Origin: Sediminispirochaeta smaragdinae DSM 11293
GTDB taxonomy: Bacteria > Spirochaetota > Spirochaetia > DSM-16054 > Sediminispirochaetaceae
DNA: 64,000 bases
Assembly (NCBI RefSeq): GCF_000143985.1
Contig: NC_014364.1
Location: 4,589,971 to 4,653,970, forward strand
Reading direction: 5' to 3'
The number at the start of each line of letters is the position of its first letter. Within the stretch, counting starts at the first letter, position 1. Positions 18,390 to 26,107 of the stretch are shown here, piece by piece. A program made the position numbers and the translations under genes. The notes beneath the pieces are model-generated. The model saw only the letters and a program-made list of their open reading frames with translations. It did no database searches and was not told the origin of the DNA.

Positions 18390-20210
18390 CTATTTTTGCA
18401 ATGCATTTAATTCTTTAAAAACAGTATTTTCTGTGGCCAGTTCTTCATACCGACCCTTTGCCGCCAAGTGTCCCTCTTTGAAAACCAGGATTTCATCACA
18501 GTGCTCGATAGTGGTAAGTCGGTGGGCAATAATGACAATCGTCTTCTTTGCCGAAAGACGGTGAATCGACTCCATGATCGCCGCCTCTGTTTTGTTGTCC
18601 ATGGCACTGGTAGCCTCATCAAAGATCAGCAGTTCGGGGTCCCGAAACAACGCCCGTGCAATGACAATACGTTGGCGCTGCCCCCCGCTCAAGCGTATTC
18701 CCTTTTCTCCAGCTTCTGTCAGATACCCCTTTGGAAGCTCTTTTTCTATAAACCGATCAATTTCTGCAGCCTGCGCCGCCCTTTTCACCGCTTCCAGATC
18801 AATCTGATTCAAATCTTTGCCAAAAGCGATATTCTCCGCAATTGTTGCATCGGTAAGAAATATATTTTGAGGGACATACCCTATATTCTTTTGCCAGGAT
18901 CTCCGGTTATTCGACCGCAGCGGAATATCGTCGACCAATATCCGACCTTCAGTGGGCAACAGCAGACCAGCAAGAAGATCTACAACCGTAGTCTTACCAG
19001 CACCACTAAAGCCGGCAATACCGATACAACTATTCTTTGGGATATCGAAAACAATATTGGAGAGCACATTCTCGGTTGCATCAGGATAGCGATACGTGAC
19101 TCCGTCAAAGCGAATCCTATTGTCAAACATAATTCTCGGTGTCTCTTCGATTTTTTTCGGTACCGACAATGCCTCTTTCAAGTCGTCATACAACCTATCA
19201 AGACTTACCATACTTATGGTAATACGCCCCAAAAACTGAGAAACTTTCTGCAACGTCGGCAGGAGCTTGTAGCCAGCCATAATATAAAGGGCAAAAGAGG
19301 GTAGGCTCTGAGAAATATCTATATCCCTTCCGACCATGACGGCCACAAACAAGGCCGTGGCAGAAAATACCACCGTTTCAACAACATGTTTCGGAAAAAC
19401 CGACATCACATCCTTCTTTACGTTGTTAACCGAAATAATAAAGGAAAATTTTCTGAACAGTCCGGTGAAATATTTTTCCCCATGGAGGATTTTAACCTCC
19501 TTAATCCCTCCGAAAGCATCGTTTAGCAATTTATAACGCTTTTCAGTGTAATCGTAATCAATTTTTCCATAACCTCTGAGTTGATCTTTACTGAAAGCAA
19601 AAAGTCCACCAAAAAGCAAGCCAAGCACGCTAATGACCAAAAGAGCAATCTTCCAACTCTGGATAAACAGTAAACAGATGATCGCACCAGCAATAAAAAG
19701 CTGACTTACTAAGCTTAACCACGTGTATAAAAAATTCCGCGCAACAATATTTACTTCGTTGATCAGTTTACGCGTAAAATCAGAACTATTCTGATGTTTA
19801 AAATAGAGATAATCTCGAGAGAGATACTCCTCCATCAGTCTATATCCAAACACATGCTTACGCATTTCGGTAAAATGCGTATAAAGCCCAAGGCTGAAGA
19901 GGGAAAGTAAATTTTTTCCGATTATCAGAAGAGCAAATCCGACCGCCATCAGTAAAATGAAATGCTTATGGGTATGGAGCCCACTCATCGAATATAATTC
20001 TGCCAGTATGCGGTTTCTCTCTATTAAGCCGGGATCGGACGCCACCGCCACAAGAGGAGATATCGCTCCAATCCCTGCCATTTCCACCAGAGCCGTAAAT
20101 ACAAGCACCACGAGAACAATGAAATAGCGAATCTTTTCGCCTCGTGAAAAAAGCGATTTTATTCTATGGACCCTTTTATGCAATGCAAAAAATGATTTAA
20201 TTGGCTTCAA
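18390..20210 (-). CDS. ABC transporter, fused membrane and ATPase domains (PglK/MsbA-like flippase)
   Basis: 606 residues. The N-terminal half has six helices (FIVLVVLVFTALVEMAGIG first; LLFIQSWKIALLVISVLGLL later). The C-terminal half is a full nucleotide-binding domain: IAGFSGAGKTTVVDLLAGLL (Walker A), IRLSGGQRQRIVIARAL (signature), PELLIFDEATSAMD (Walker B) and the histidine switch in VIIAHRLTTIEH. The EMAGIGAISPLVAV helix and the overall pattern resemble PglK, which flips undecaprenyl-diphosphate oligosaccharides; lipid A flippases (MsbA) are the alternative. It overlaps fcl by four bases, so it is co-translated with the sugar genes. The cluster therefore has two glycan-moving ABC systems. 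Confidence 0.85.
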   Translation of the reverse strand: MKPIKSFFALHKRVHRIKSLFSRGEKIRYFIVLVVLVFTALVEMAGIGAISPLVAVASDPGLIERNRILAELYSMSGLHTHKHFILLMAVGFALLIIGKNLLSLFSLGLYTHFTEMRKHVFGYRLMEEYLSRDYLYFKHQNSSDFTRKLINEVNIVARNFLYTWLSLVSQLFIAGAIICLLFIQSWKIALLVISVLGLLFGGLFAFSKDQLRGYGKIDYDYTEKRYKLLNDAFGGIKEVKILHGEKYFTGLFRKFSFIISVNNVKKDVMSVFPKHVVETVVFSATALFVAVMVGRDIDISQSLPSFALYIMAGYKLLPTLQKVSQFLGRITISMVSLDRLYDDLKEALSVPKKIEETPRIMFDNRIRFDGVTYRYPDATENVLSNIVFDIPKNSCIGIAGFSGAGKTTVVDLLAGLLLPTEGRILVDDIPLRSNNRRSWQKNIGYVPQNIFLTDATIAENIAFGKDLNQIDLEAVKRAAQAAEIDRFIEKELPKGYLTEAGEKGIRLSGGQRQRIVIARALFRDPELLIFDEATSAMDNKTEAAIMESIHRLSAKKTIVIIAHRLTTIEHCDEILVFKEGHLAAKGRYEELATENTVFKELNALQK

Positions 20211-21151
20211 GCAGACTCCTTATTAGGCTCCACATAATGCTGGTATGTTTTTCTAATCCCCTTCTCAAGTGATGTCTTTGCCTGCCACCCAAGCTTATGT
20301 ATTCTCGACACATCCAGCAATTTCCGAGGAGTCCCATTCGGCTTAGTTGTATCCCAGCGAATCTCTCCTTTGTACCCAACGATCGTCGAAATTAGCTTTG
20401 CAAGCTCTTTAATCGAGAGGTCTTCGCCCGTACCGACATTGACAATCTCACCTGCCTTTTCCGCATCTATATGTTCCAGCAAAAATAGAGAAGCCTCCGC
20501 AAGGTCTTCACTGTAGAGGAACTCACGTTTAGGAGAGCCGTCACCCCATAGAATAACAGGACCTCCGTTCATTTTTGCTTCGTGGAATTTCCGAATTAAT
20601 GCAGGCAACACATGGCTTGTCTCAAGATCATAGTTATCTCCAGGGCCATAGAGATTAGTAGGCATCGCAGAAATAAAATTAGTCCCATATTGCTGATTAT
20701 AGTGCTTGCAAATCCGAATGGCGGCGATTTTGGCAACGGCATAGGCCTCGTTGGTCACTTCCAACGGACCGGTCAATAGATATTCTTCTTTCAACGGTTG
20801 TGGAGCCATCTTGGGATAAATACAGGATGATCCCAGATTGAGCAACTTCTTAACCCCGAATTTATAGGATGAATGAATAACATTCAGTGCTATCTCACTA
20901 TTCTCATAGATAAATTCGGCAGGATAGGCAGGGTTGGCCCCTATTCCGCCAACCTTGGCCGCGGCAAGGATAACATACTCAGGCTTCTCTTCGGCAAAGA
21001 ACGCTTCAGTCTCTGCCTGCCGAGTAAGATCCAGCTCTTTATGTGTCCGGGTTACGATATTCGTATATCCACTTTTCTGCAAAACCCTATAGATAGCACT
21101 ACCGACCAGGCCACGGTGTCCGGCAAGATATATTTTGCTGTTCTTATTCAT
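20207..21151 (-). CDS. fcl: GDP-L-fucose synthase
   Basis: 314 residues of the extended short-chain dehydrogenase family. The NADPH loop is [11 protein letters not shown] (10-20); the catalytic residues are in LGSSCIYP (Ser108) and AYAVAKIAA (Tyr137, Lys141). The C-terminal half includes [13 protein letters not shown] and [16 protein letters not shown], typical of GDP-4-keto-6-deoxymannose epimerase/reductases. It turns the Gmd product into GDP-L-fucose in the cytoplasm. It overlaps gmd by eight bases and the flippase by four. The GT11-like gene at 8023 is the obvious consumer of the product. Length and motifs are normal. Confidence 0.95.
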   Translation of the reverse strand: MNKNSKIYLAGHRGLVGSAIYRVLQKSGYTNIVTRTHKELDLTRQAETEAFFAEEKPEYVILAAAKVGGIGANPAYPAEFIYENSEIALNVIHSSYKFGVKKLLNLGSSCIYPKMAPQPLKEEYLLTGPLEVTNEAYAVAKIAAIRICKHYNQQYGTNFISAMPTNLYGPGDNYDLETSHVLPALIRKFHEAKMNGGPVILWGDGSPKREFLYSEDLAEASLFLLEHIDAEKAGEIVNVGTGEDLSIKELAKLISTIVGYKGEIRWDTTKPNGTPRKLLDVSRIHKLGWQAKTSLEKGIRKTYQHYVEPNKESA

Positions 21152-22229
21152 TATACTCTTTTACGGTAAATCCGCCCTCCTTGAGATGGACATCCTGCCT
21201 CGCATCCTGTAAATCTTTTGTCACCATCATACAAATAAGCTCCTGGAGATCGACCTTCGGTATCCAGCCAAGCTTTTCCTTTGCCTTACCAGGATCACCG
21301 ATTAATAACTCAACTTCAGTAGGTCGAAAATAGCGAGGATCTACTTCAACTATCACATTACCACTAGCTGCATCGATCCCTTTCTCATCAACACCGGAAC
21401 CTTCAAACCTCAGTTTGATACCGGCCTCGGCAAAAGCCATCTTTACGAAATCACGTACCGCTGTTGTTACGCCGGTGGCCATAACAAAATCATCCGGCTC
21501 TTCCTGCTGCAACATCAGCCACATCAGTTCAACATAATCCCCGGCATAGCCCCAGTCCCGTTTTGCATCAAGATTTCCTAGATAAAGCTTTTGTTGCAAC
21601 CCCTGGGAAATTCGAGCAGCCGCGCGGGTAATCTTCCGGGTAACGAATGTCTCTCCCCGCCGTGGGGATTCATGGTTAAAGAGAATACCGTTACAAGCAT
21701 AGATACCGTAGGCTTCACGGTAATTTACCGTGATCCAGTAGGAATAAAGTTTGGCCGCAGCGTAGGGAGAGCGGGGATAAAAAGGAGTGGTCTCCTTTTG
21801 CGGCACTTCCTGTACCAGGCCATAAAGCTCCGAAGTGGAAGCCTGATAGAAGCGAGTCTTTTTTTCAAGGCCGAGAATCCTAATGGCCTCAAGAAGCCGC
21901 AGGGTCCCAATCCCATCGGCATCGGCGGTATATTCCGGAGACTCGAAGGAGACCTTCACATGGCTCATGGCTCCAAGATTGTAGATCTCATCAGGTTGGA
22001 TTTCCTGGACAATCCGAATCAGGTTTCCAGTATCCGTAAGGTCTCCGTAATGGAGAATAAAGCGAACCTCATGTTCATGTAAGTCTTTGTACAAGTGGTC
22101 AACTCGGTCAGTATTAAACGATGATGCTCTTCGCTTGATACCATGCACTTCATAGCCTTTATCCAGCAAAAACTCCGCCAAGTAGGATCCGTCCTGACCG
22201 GTGATTCCGGTAATCAAAGCCTTTTTCAT
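21144..22229 (-). CDS. gmd: GDP-mannose 4,6-dehydratase
   Basis: 361 residues. The NADP loop is [20 protein letters not shown] (6-25). Catalytic motif STSELYG lies at 131-137 and [10 protein letters not shown] at 156-165 (Tyr156, Lys160). [16 protein letters not shown] and [13 protein letters not shown] further match Gmd. It removes water from GDP-D-mannose to give GDP-4-keto-6-deoxy-D-mannose, used next by Fcl. It is the first gene of the minus-strand polysaccharide cluster; a GAGGGTGAGAT ribosome binding site precedes ATG 22229, and a 344-base non-coding leader lies upstream. No GDP-mannose-making genes are in this window, so they must be elsewhere. Confidence 0.96.
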   Translation of the reverse strand: MKKALITGITGQDGSYLAEFLLDKGYEVHGIKRRASSFNTDRVDHLYKDLHEHEVRFILHYGDLTDTGNLIRIVQEIQPDEIYNLGAMSHVKVSFESPEYTADADGIGTLRLLEAIRILGLEKKTRFYQASTSELYGLVQEVPQKETTPFYPRSPYAAAKLYSYWITVNYREAYGIYACNGILFNHESPRRGETFVTRKITRAAARISQGLQQKLYLGNLDAKRDWGYAGDYVELMWLMLQQEEPDDFVMATGVTTAVRDFVKMAFAEAGIKLRFEGSGVDEKGIDAASGNVIVEVDPRYFRPTEVELLIGDPGKAKEKLGWIPKVDLQELICMMVTKDLQDARQDVHLKEGGFTVKEYNE

Positions 22230-22573
22230 ATCTCACCCTCATATTCTTACTTTGTTCATTTGCCTTATAAGCACAGAAATTATATGAACTTGCGACAATT
22301 TTAACTTAAGAAATATACTGCATGTACCGCCGTTATCTCGGTTCCTATCTGCTGCGTTTTTGCATCGTTGAAATAAGAAACGAATATAAAGGCGACTAAA
22401 ACAAGAGCTTGGTAGCTTAGCTCGAAATAGTGAATATATCGTTGTACAGTTTTGATACTCAACCCTAAGTGAACGGTAATTGTTGAAGCATTAATAATTG
22501 TTGCTGTCTGTATATCAATTCATGTTATAGTATTCCATAATTTACGCCAATTTATGGGATACTATTCCAATTT
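22230..22573 (-). promoter_or_regulatory. Leader/promoter region of the polysaccharide cluster
   Basis: 344 bases without a gene. On the minus strand a perfect TATAAT lies at 22284-22279, but its -35 is poor. Upstream are GGCGGTACATGC at 22331-22320, which shares GGCGGTA with the ops element read by RfaH-type factors, and a hairpin (GAGCT ... AGCTC, 22405-22423). In RfaH-controlled leaders such signals lie in the transcribed leader, so they would matter only if transcription starts further upstream than the TATAAT. Promoter presence is nearly certain from position; the individual elements are tentative. Confidence 0.4.
22527..22565. repeat. Imperfect 14-bp inverted repeat
   Basis: ATAGTATTCCATAA (22527-22540) and TTATGGGATACTAT (22552-22565) pair with a single mismatch across an 11-base spacer. 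It lies just after the AbiEii fragment stop and upstream of the gmd leader. No T-run follows on either strand, so it does not look like an intrinsic terminator. It could be an operator or the scar of a mobile element. Confidence 0.5.
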
Positions 22574-22924
22574 TCACGCCTTTTCATGCACATAACGCAT
22601 AAGCCGGTGAGAAATATCCTCCAATTCCGCCCTGACAATGGACCAGTACTCAAGGTGCCCCGGTCCATTGTGCACAACATTGGAAGGAAGGAAACGCCGG
22701 ATTTCAAAAAGGAAATCGCGCTGTCCCCCGGTAAGAGTTGAAACTCTTTCAGAGAACGTTTGTATGAAGGTTTCGGGTCGAACTTGCCGTTCTTCTAACT
22801 TTTGAAATAGCAGATCGAATTTGATGTCAACGGCCTGATGTGTCAAGCAGATGATATCCCACACATCCCGTTGCTTTATTCGATTCGGTCGTAACGCAAA
22901 ACTCACAGACGACACTCCAATCAA
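22574..22924 (-). pseudogene. AbiEii-type toxin fragment (C-terminal part only)
   Basis: About 116 codons remain, readable only from a TTG after an in-frame stop. The opening VSFALRPNRIKQRDVWDI matches the RPxRIKxRDxWDI segment in the C-terminal half of AbiEii/AbiGii nucleotidyltransferase toxins, followed by helices ending YVHEKA. The nucleotidyltransferase core (GGTxLxK and DxD, usually about 200 residues before this point) is missing, so no toxin activity is expected. The fragment sits right after an AbiEi fragment in the correct order; one deletion removing the end of the antitoxin gene and the start of the toxin gene explains both. Confidence 0.75.
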
Positions 22925-22929
22925 TTACA

Positions 22930-23202
22930 TCAAGGGGACGTTGTGTTGTTTTCATATCCTGAATGGCAAGTGCAACTGTTGCCCGCACGAAGCTTTGACG
23001 CAGTATGATACAGCACTAATCCGCGAGGATAAGCGGCTCTGGGATTTACATAGATTCCCCTGCATACCCGCACAAACACACCGCTTTTTGCCGCCCTGCT
23101 GAGCAAGGCCTTTAAAGCAGCCCCCCTAAGCTCGGGAAACAGATAATGTTCTTTGTCGGAAAGAGCCTCAAGCACCTCTCGAAGCCGCTTTATACTCTGC
23201 AT
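22930..23202 (-). pseudogene. AbiEi-type antitoxin fragment (N-terminal part)
   Basis: 90 codons. Residues 1-75 follow the AbiEi winged-helix pattern: HYLFPELRGA, ALKALLSRAAKSGVFVRVCRGIYVNP, then YPRGLVLYHTASKLRAG. The reading then changes to an unrelated tail (NSCTCHSGYENNTTSP) at the deletion junction near 22965-22975. Full AbiEi proteins run to about 180-280 residues with a C-terminal domain that neutralises AbiEii. The DNA-binding part is therefore present and might still be made and bind the palindrome just upstream; antitoxin function is lost along with the toxin. Confidence 0.75.
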
Positions 23203-23218
23203 AGCAACCTGCCCATTG

Positions 23219-23257
23219 GTCTACAAAAAGTAATGAAAAGCATTACTTTTTGTAGAC
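23219..23257. promoter_or_regulatory. Perfect 17-bp inverted repeat, AbiEi operator candidate
   Basis: GTCTACAAAAAGTAATG (23219-23235) and CATTACTTTTTGTAGAC (23241-23257) are exact reverse complements separated by five bases. The repeat sits 17 bases upstream of the abiEi fragment start and after hicA. AbiEi proteins repress their own promoter by binding inverted repeats there, so an operator is the best reading. A terminator for hicBA is less likely because no T-run follows the stem on the minus strand. Confidence 0.6.
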
Positions 23258-23275
23258 TAACTCCACATTTCATCG

Positions 23276-23500
23276 CTATGCATCCAGAAACAGATCTACA
23301 TCAACTTGAGCCTGTTTTAAAATAGCGCTCATTGTTCCTTCAGGGATATCTCCAGGATGATGCGGAATTGTTGTTCTTACTCGTGTTTTTGGGTTCCACC
23401 ATATTTCATGGCTTCCTCGCGCATGGCGATCAAATTCAAAACCTAAATTTTTTAATTTTCTTGTACACTTCTTATAATTAAAACCTGCAAGCTGGCCCAT
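23276..23500 (-). CDS. hicA: HicA family mRNA interferase toxin
   Basis: 74 residues with the HicA double-stranded RNA-binding-like fold. KLKNLGFEFDRHARGSHEIWWNP places the catalytic histidine in GSHEIW (about residue 31); TIPHHPGDIPEGTMSAILKQAQ is the conserved end. It should cut mRNA when free of its antitoxin. The start ATG overlaps the hicB stop by one base (TAATG), so the two are translated in step. Here the antitoxin gene comes first, the reverse of the common hicA-hicB order but seen in many genomes. Complete by length. Confidence 0.93.
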   Translation of the reverse strand: MGQLAGFNYKKCTRKLKNLGFEFDRHARGSHEIWWNPKTRVRTTIPHHPGDIPEGTMSAILKQAQVDVDLFLDA

Positions 23501-23739
23501 TATACTCCTATAGCAACATCAAGTTCTGCCCGATCAGAAATAGGTTTCAGTACAGGTAACGGATCACCATGCTCCCTATATGAATCTATAAGCTTTCTTG
23601 CAACATCCTGGGCTATTTCAACTGTTTCTGCTACCGTTCTCCCCTGAGCAATGAGACCGGGCATATCCTCAGACTGTGCAAGATATTCGCCGTTCTCAAC
23701 CCGTGAGATTTTCAGATGTATCGAATAGATATCTTCCAT
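23500..23739 (-). CDS. hicB: HicB family antitoxin
   Basis: 79 residues with the partial RNase-H-like HicB fold: IHLKISRVENGEYLAQSEDMPGLIAQGRTVAETVE has the characteristic DMPGLIxQGxTxxEA segment. No separate C-terminal ribbon-helix-helix or HTH domain is visible after PLPVLKPISDRAELDVAIGV, so DNA binding may be weak or need the complex. It should block HicA by covering its active site. The -10 box TATAAT ends only six bases before ATG 23739, pointing to a leaderless or very short leader transcript. Confidence 0.92.
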   Translation of the reverse strand: MEDIYSIHLKISRVENGEYLAQSEDMPGLIAQGRTVAETVEIAQDVARKLIDSYREHGDPLPVLKPISDRAELDVAIGV

Positions 23740-23745
23740 GTTCTT

Positions 23746-23774
23746 ATTATACCCTCTTCACACTCAGAAGCCAA
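23746..23774 (-). promoter_or_regulatory. hicBA promoter
   Basis: On the minus strand TTGGCT (23774-23769), a 17-base spacer and TATAAT (23751-23746) are followed after six bases by the hicB ATG. Box sequence and spacing fit sigma-70. Transcription would begin at or next to the start codon. Confidence 0.6.
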
Positions 23775-23910
23775 TCTTTTCCCCCGGCTCCCCTGAGGGG
23801 GGAGCGGAAAAGCCGCCCACGGCGCCCGGCGGAGCGGTAGCGAGCCGGAACAAGCGCCGGGGAAAAGCGGCTTTGCAGCGAGGGGGAGACCTCCCCCGCC
23901 AAAAGATCTA
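23775..23910. repeat. GC-rich structured intergenic element
   Basis: About 136 bases of very high GC between hicB and ugd, unlike both neighbours. It contains nested palindromes: CCCCTGAGGGG near 23791, GGCGCC near 23821, a CCGGC/GCCGG arrangement through 23826-23860, and GGGGGAGACCTCCCCC at 23883-23898. The last stem lies just after the ugd stop. It has the appearance of a dispersed intergenic repeat (REP/BIME-like) that could fold in RNA or DNA. No second copy is visible in this window, so family status is unproven. Confidence 0.5.
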
Positions 23911-23916
23911 TGGAAC

Positions 23917-25239
23917 CTATACCCCGACCCCAACGTAGGTGAAGCCTTCGGCCTCAACCAGATGGCGGGGATAGATGTTGCGCAGGTCGAAAAAGAAGGG
24001 CGAAGAGAGGGCAGCCTTGACCCGGGGAAAATCGAGGTTACGGAACTGGTTCCATTCGGTAAGGATCACCACGGCGTCGGAACCTTGGAGGGCCTCGTAC
24101 TCATCGGAAACGAAGGCAAGCTTGTCGCCCAGGGCTTTGAGCCTCCAGGCAGCCTCTTCCATGGCTTCGGGGTCGTAGGCGCGGAGGGATGCACCGGCGG
24201 CGGCGAGCTCTTCGAGAATGGTGATGGCGGGACTTTCACGCATGTCGTCGGTGTTGGGTTTGAAGGCAAGACCGAGGATGGCAAGGGTTTTCCCTTCGAC
24301 TCCGCCCATGGTGTCCACGATCTTTTTGGCCATCAGCTTCTTCTGATTTTCGTTGCTTTTTACCGTCTGTTCGATCAGCTCGATACGGGCTCCGGCGGCC
24401 CGGCCGATCTCGGCCAGGGCAAGGGTGTCCTTGGGAAAACAGCTTCCACCGTAGCCGGGGCCTGCATGGAGGAATTTGGGGCTGATGCGGCCGTCCCGTC
24501 CCATGGCCGAGGCAACGTGCTGAACGTTGGCGCCCACCTTTTCGCAGAGGTTTGCCACCTCGTTGATGTAGGTGATCTTCATGGCCAGGAAGGCGTTGGA
24601 GGCGTACTTGATCATCTCGGCGGTCTCGATGTTGGTCTCCACAAAGGGGGTTTCGTTAAGATAGAGGACCCGGTAGACCTCCTTCATGATCTCCATGGCC
24701 TTCTCGCTCTCTGCGCCGATGACCACCCGGTCGGGATGGGTAAAATCCTGAACCGCGCTTCCCTCCCGCAGGAACTCGGGATTTGAAACCACGTCGAAGG
24801 GAATATCCAGTCCCCGGGCGGCAAGTTCCTCGGCGATCCATCCCTTTACCTTTTGGCCGGTGCCGATGGGAACGGTGCTTTTGTCCACAATGACCTTGTA
24901 GCTGTCCATGGTTCGGGCAATCTGGCGGGCAACCTGCTCCACGTACTTCAGGTCGGCGGAGCCGTCCTCTGCAGGGGGGGTGCCCACGGCAATGAAGATG
25001 ACATCGCACGCTTTCACCGCCTCGGCGGTATCCGTGGTAAAGGAGAGCCTACCGTAAAAGGCGTTGCGCTCGACAATGGGATCGAGGCCTGGCTCGTAGA
25101 TGGGAACCTCGCCGTTTTTCAGCCGCGAGACCTTTTTTTCATCGTTATCTACGCAGATGATGTTGTGTCCGAAATCGGACAGGATGGTTCCGGTCACCAG
25201 CCCTACATAGCCGGTACCGACAACTGCAATGTTATTCAT
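23917..25239 (-). CDS. ugd: UDP-glucose 6-dehydrogenase
   Basis: 440 residues. NAD-binding loop VVGTGYVGLVTGTILSDFGH (5-24), then VDKSTVPIGTG, SNPEFLREGSA, NAFLAMKITYINE and the catalytic block GPGYGGSCFPKDT, whose cysteine forms the thioester. SCFPKD with the FLREGSA motif marks UDP-glucose (Ugd/TuaD) rather than UDP-HexNAc dehydrogenases. It makes UDP-glucuronate, a probable precursor for surface polysaccharide. GGAGA stands six bases before ATG 25239. It reads in the same direction as the polysaccharide cluster but is separated from it by the toxin-antitoxin genes, so it is probably its own unit. GC is higher than in the cluster. Confidence 0.95.
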   Translation of the reverse strand: MNNIAVVGTGYVGLVTGTILSDFGHNIICVDNDEKKVSRLKNGEVPIYEPGLDPIVERNAFYGRLSFTTDTAEAVKACDVIFIAVGTPPAEDGSADLKYVEQVARQIARTMDSYKVIVDKSTVPIGTGQKVKGWIAEELAARGLDIPFDVVSNPEFLREGSAVQDFTHPDRVVIGAESEKAMEIMKEVYRVLYLNETPFVETNIETAEMIKYASNAFLAMKITYINEVANLCEKVGANVQHVASAMGRDGRISPKFLHAGPGYGGSCFPKDTLALAEIGRAAGARIELIEQTVKSNENQKKLMAKKIVDTMGGVEGKTLAILGLAFKPNTDDMRESPAITILEELAAAGASLRAYDPEAMEEAAWRLKALGDKLAFVSDEYEALQGSDAVVILTEWNQFRNLDFPRVKAALSSPFFFDLRNIYPRHLVEAEGFTYVGVGV

Positions 25240-25302
25240 GTGAATTCTCCGTTTTATGCTTAGATTATGATCAAATGATGCGTTTTTTGTAACCGAAACG
25301 CT

Positions 25303-25722
25303 TTAGATCCTGATCTCTACTCCCATTTCCCTGCAAAAGGCAACCAGATCCAACCACCCCGCTTCGGCAATGCTATGCAATACTTCCAGGCTCAGGTCCT
25401 GATATTCATGGACCGCAATATTTCGAAAGCCGGTCATTGACGACATGGCAGCCGAAATCTTCACCGAGAGTAAGCCCGCACGATTCAAAAGCTTAAAGGC
25501 ATCTCCACTGCTTTGGGGCATTCCAAGGTGCCGAACAGAAACGACATGGAGGGCAAGGTCAATGGCGGCCTGACATGCGCGCTCGATGTTGAGCGTCATG
25601 GCATCGATGTGGGTAAAATTTCTTAGCTCGGGATCGGCCGCATATTCTTCTCTGACCCGACGAAGAGAACGCTCAATGATTGCCGCCTTGTTCAAAACAA
25701 CATCATCCGGCTCGATAGGCAT
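25303..25722 (-). CDS. hepT: HepT-like (HEPN, DUF86) RNase toxin
   Basis: 139 residues of the HEPN family, all helical. The active-site motif RxxxxH is in TGFRNIAVHEYQDL (about residues 98-110), in the form RNxxxHEY typical of HepT; FKLLNRAGLLS and the HIDAMTLNIERACQAAIDLALH helix also match. It acts as an RNase, or as the target of AMPylation by its partner, in the MntA/HepT system. A very strong ribosome binding site (GGAGGAGG) precedes ATG 25722, inside the end of mntA (20-base overlap). Complete by length. Confidence 0.9.
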   Translation of the reverse strand: MPIEPDDVVLNKAAIIERSLRRVREEYAADPELRNFTHIDAMTLNIERACQAAIDLALHVVSVRHLGMPQSSGDAFKLLNRAGLLSVKISAAMSSMTGFRNIAVHEYQDLSLEVLHSIAEAGWLDLVAFCREMGVEIRI

Positions 25723-26107
25723 CTAATACCTCCTCCCGCTCCTCGTTAAAACGAAAGTACATTCCCAAAAGGGTTGCGGCCCGCAGATCGGCGGCAAAAG
25801 CATCCCGAAGGTAGATCCTCTCCCCCGTAAGGATGGCCTCCCGTGCATAGACAAGATTGTGGGATCCAAGTTCCCCGAGATCAACCTGCCGGCCGAGCTG
25901 CGCGGAAAGACAGCCTGCAACGTTAAAGCGTTCAATGGCGGGTATCGATGTTCCGGGCTTTGGCATGAGAGCCAAGTCGATATCACTCTCCCGACGGAGT
26001 TCGTCCCTGACGGCGCTTCCCAGAAGATAAACGGCAAGCAGACGATCATCTTCTGCAAAGCAGCGTTCCACAGCCGCCGAGATCCTGTGCCCTAGTGCAC
26101 CATTCAT
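25703..26107 (-). CDS. mntA: MntA-like nucleotidyltransferase antitoxin
   Basis: 134 residues with a minimal nucleotidyltransferase fold: LLAVYLLGSAVRDELRRESDIDLALM contains GSx10DxD (Ser and the two Asp at about 31-45), and LGRQVDLGEL supplies the third acidic residue. In the MntA/HepT pair this enzyme adds AMP to HepT tyrosines and so silences it; the HepT here has the expected tyrosine in the HEY motif. It overlaps both neighbours: ATGA with the winged-helix gene upstream and 20 bases with hepT downstream. Function by family and context is fairly sure. Confidence 0.88.
   Translation of the reverse strand: MNGALGHRISAAVERCFAEDDRLLAVYLLGSAVRDELRRESDIDLALMPKPGTSIPAIERFNVAGCLSAQLGRQVDLGELGSHNLVYAREAILTGERIYLRDAFAADLRAATLLGMYFRFNEEREEVLDAYRAG

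Noticed and set aside
18468..19304. 278-codon frame opposite the flippase gene
   Set aside because: The flippase carries complete ABC motifs; the antisense reading is not protein-like.
23219..23257. Inverted repeat as hicBA terminator
   Set aside because: No T-run after the stem on the minus strand; position before abiEi fits an operator better.
23712..23957. 81-codon frame through the GC-rich element
   Set aside because: Its reading (for example SLPLRRAPWAAFPLPPQGSR) is generated by the palindromic repeat and overlaps the ends of hicB and ugd.
23962..24786. 274-codon open frame on the plus strand opposite ugd
   Set aside because: It mirrors ugd, an unmistakable gene, and its reading is Gly/Val/His-rich low-complexity typical of antisense frames in GC-rich DNA.
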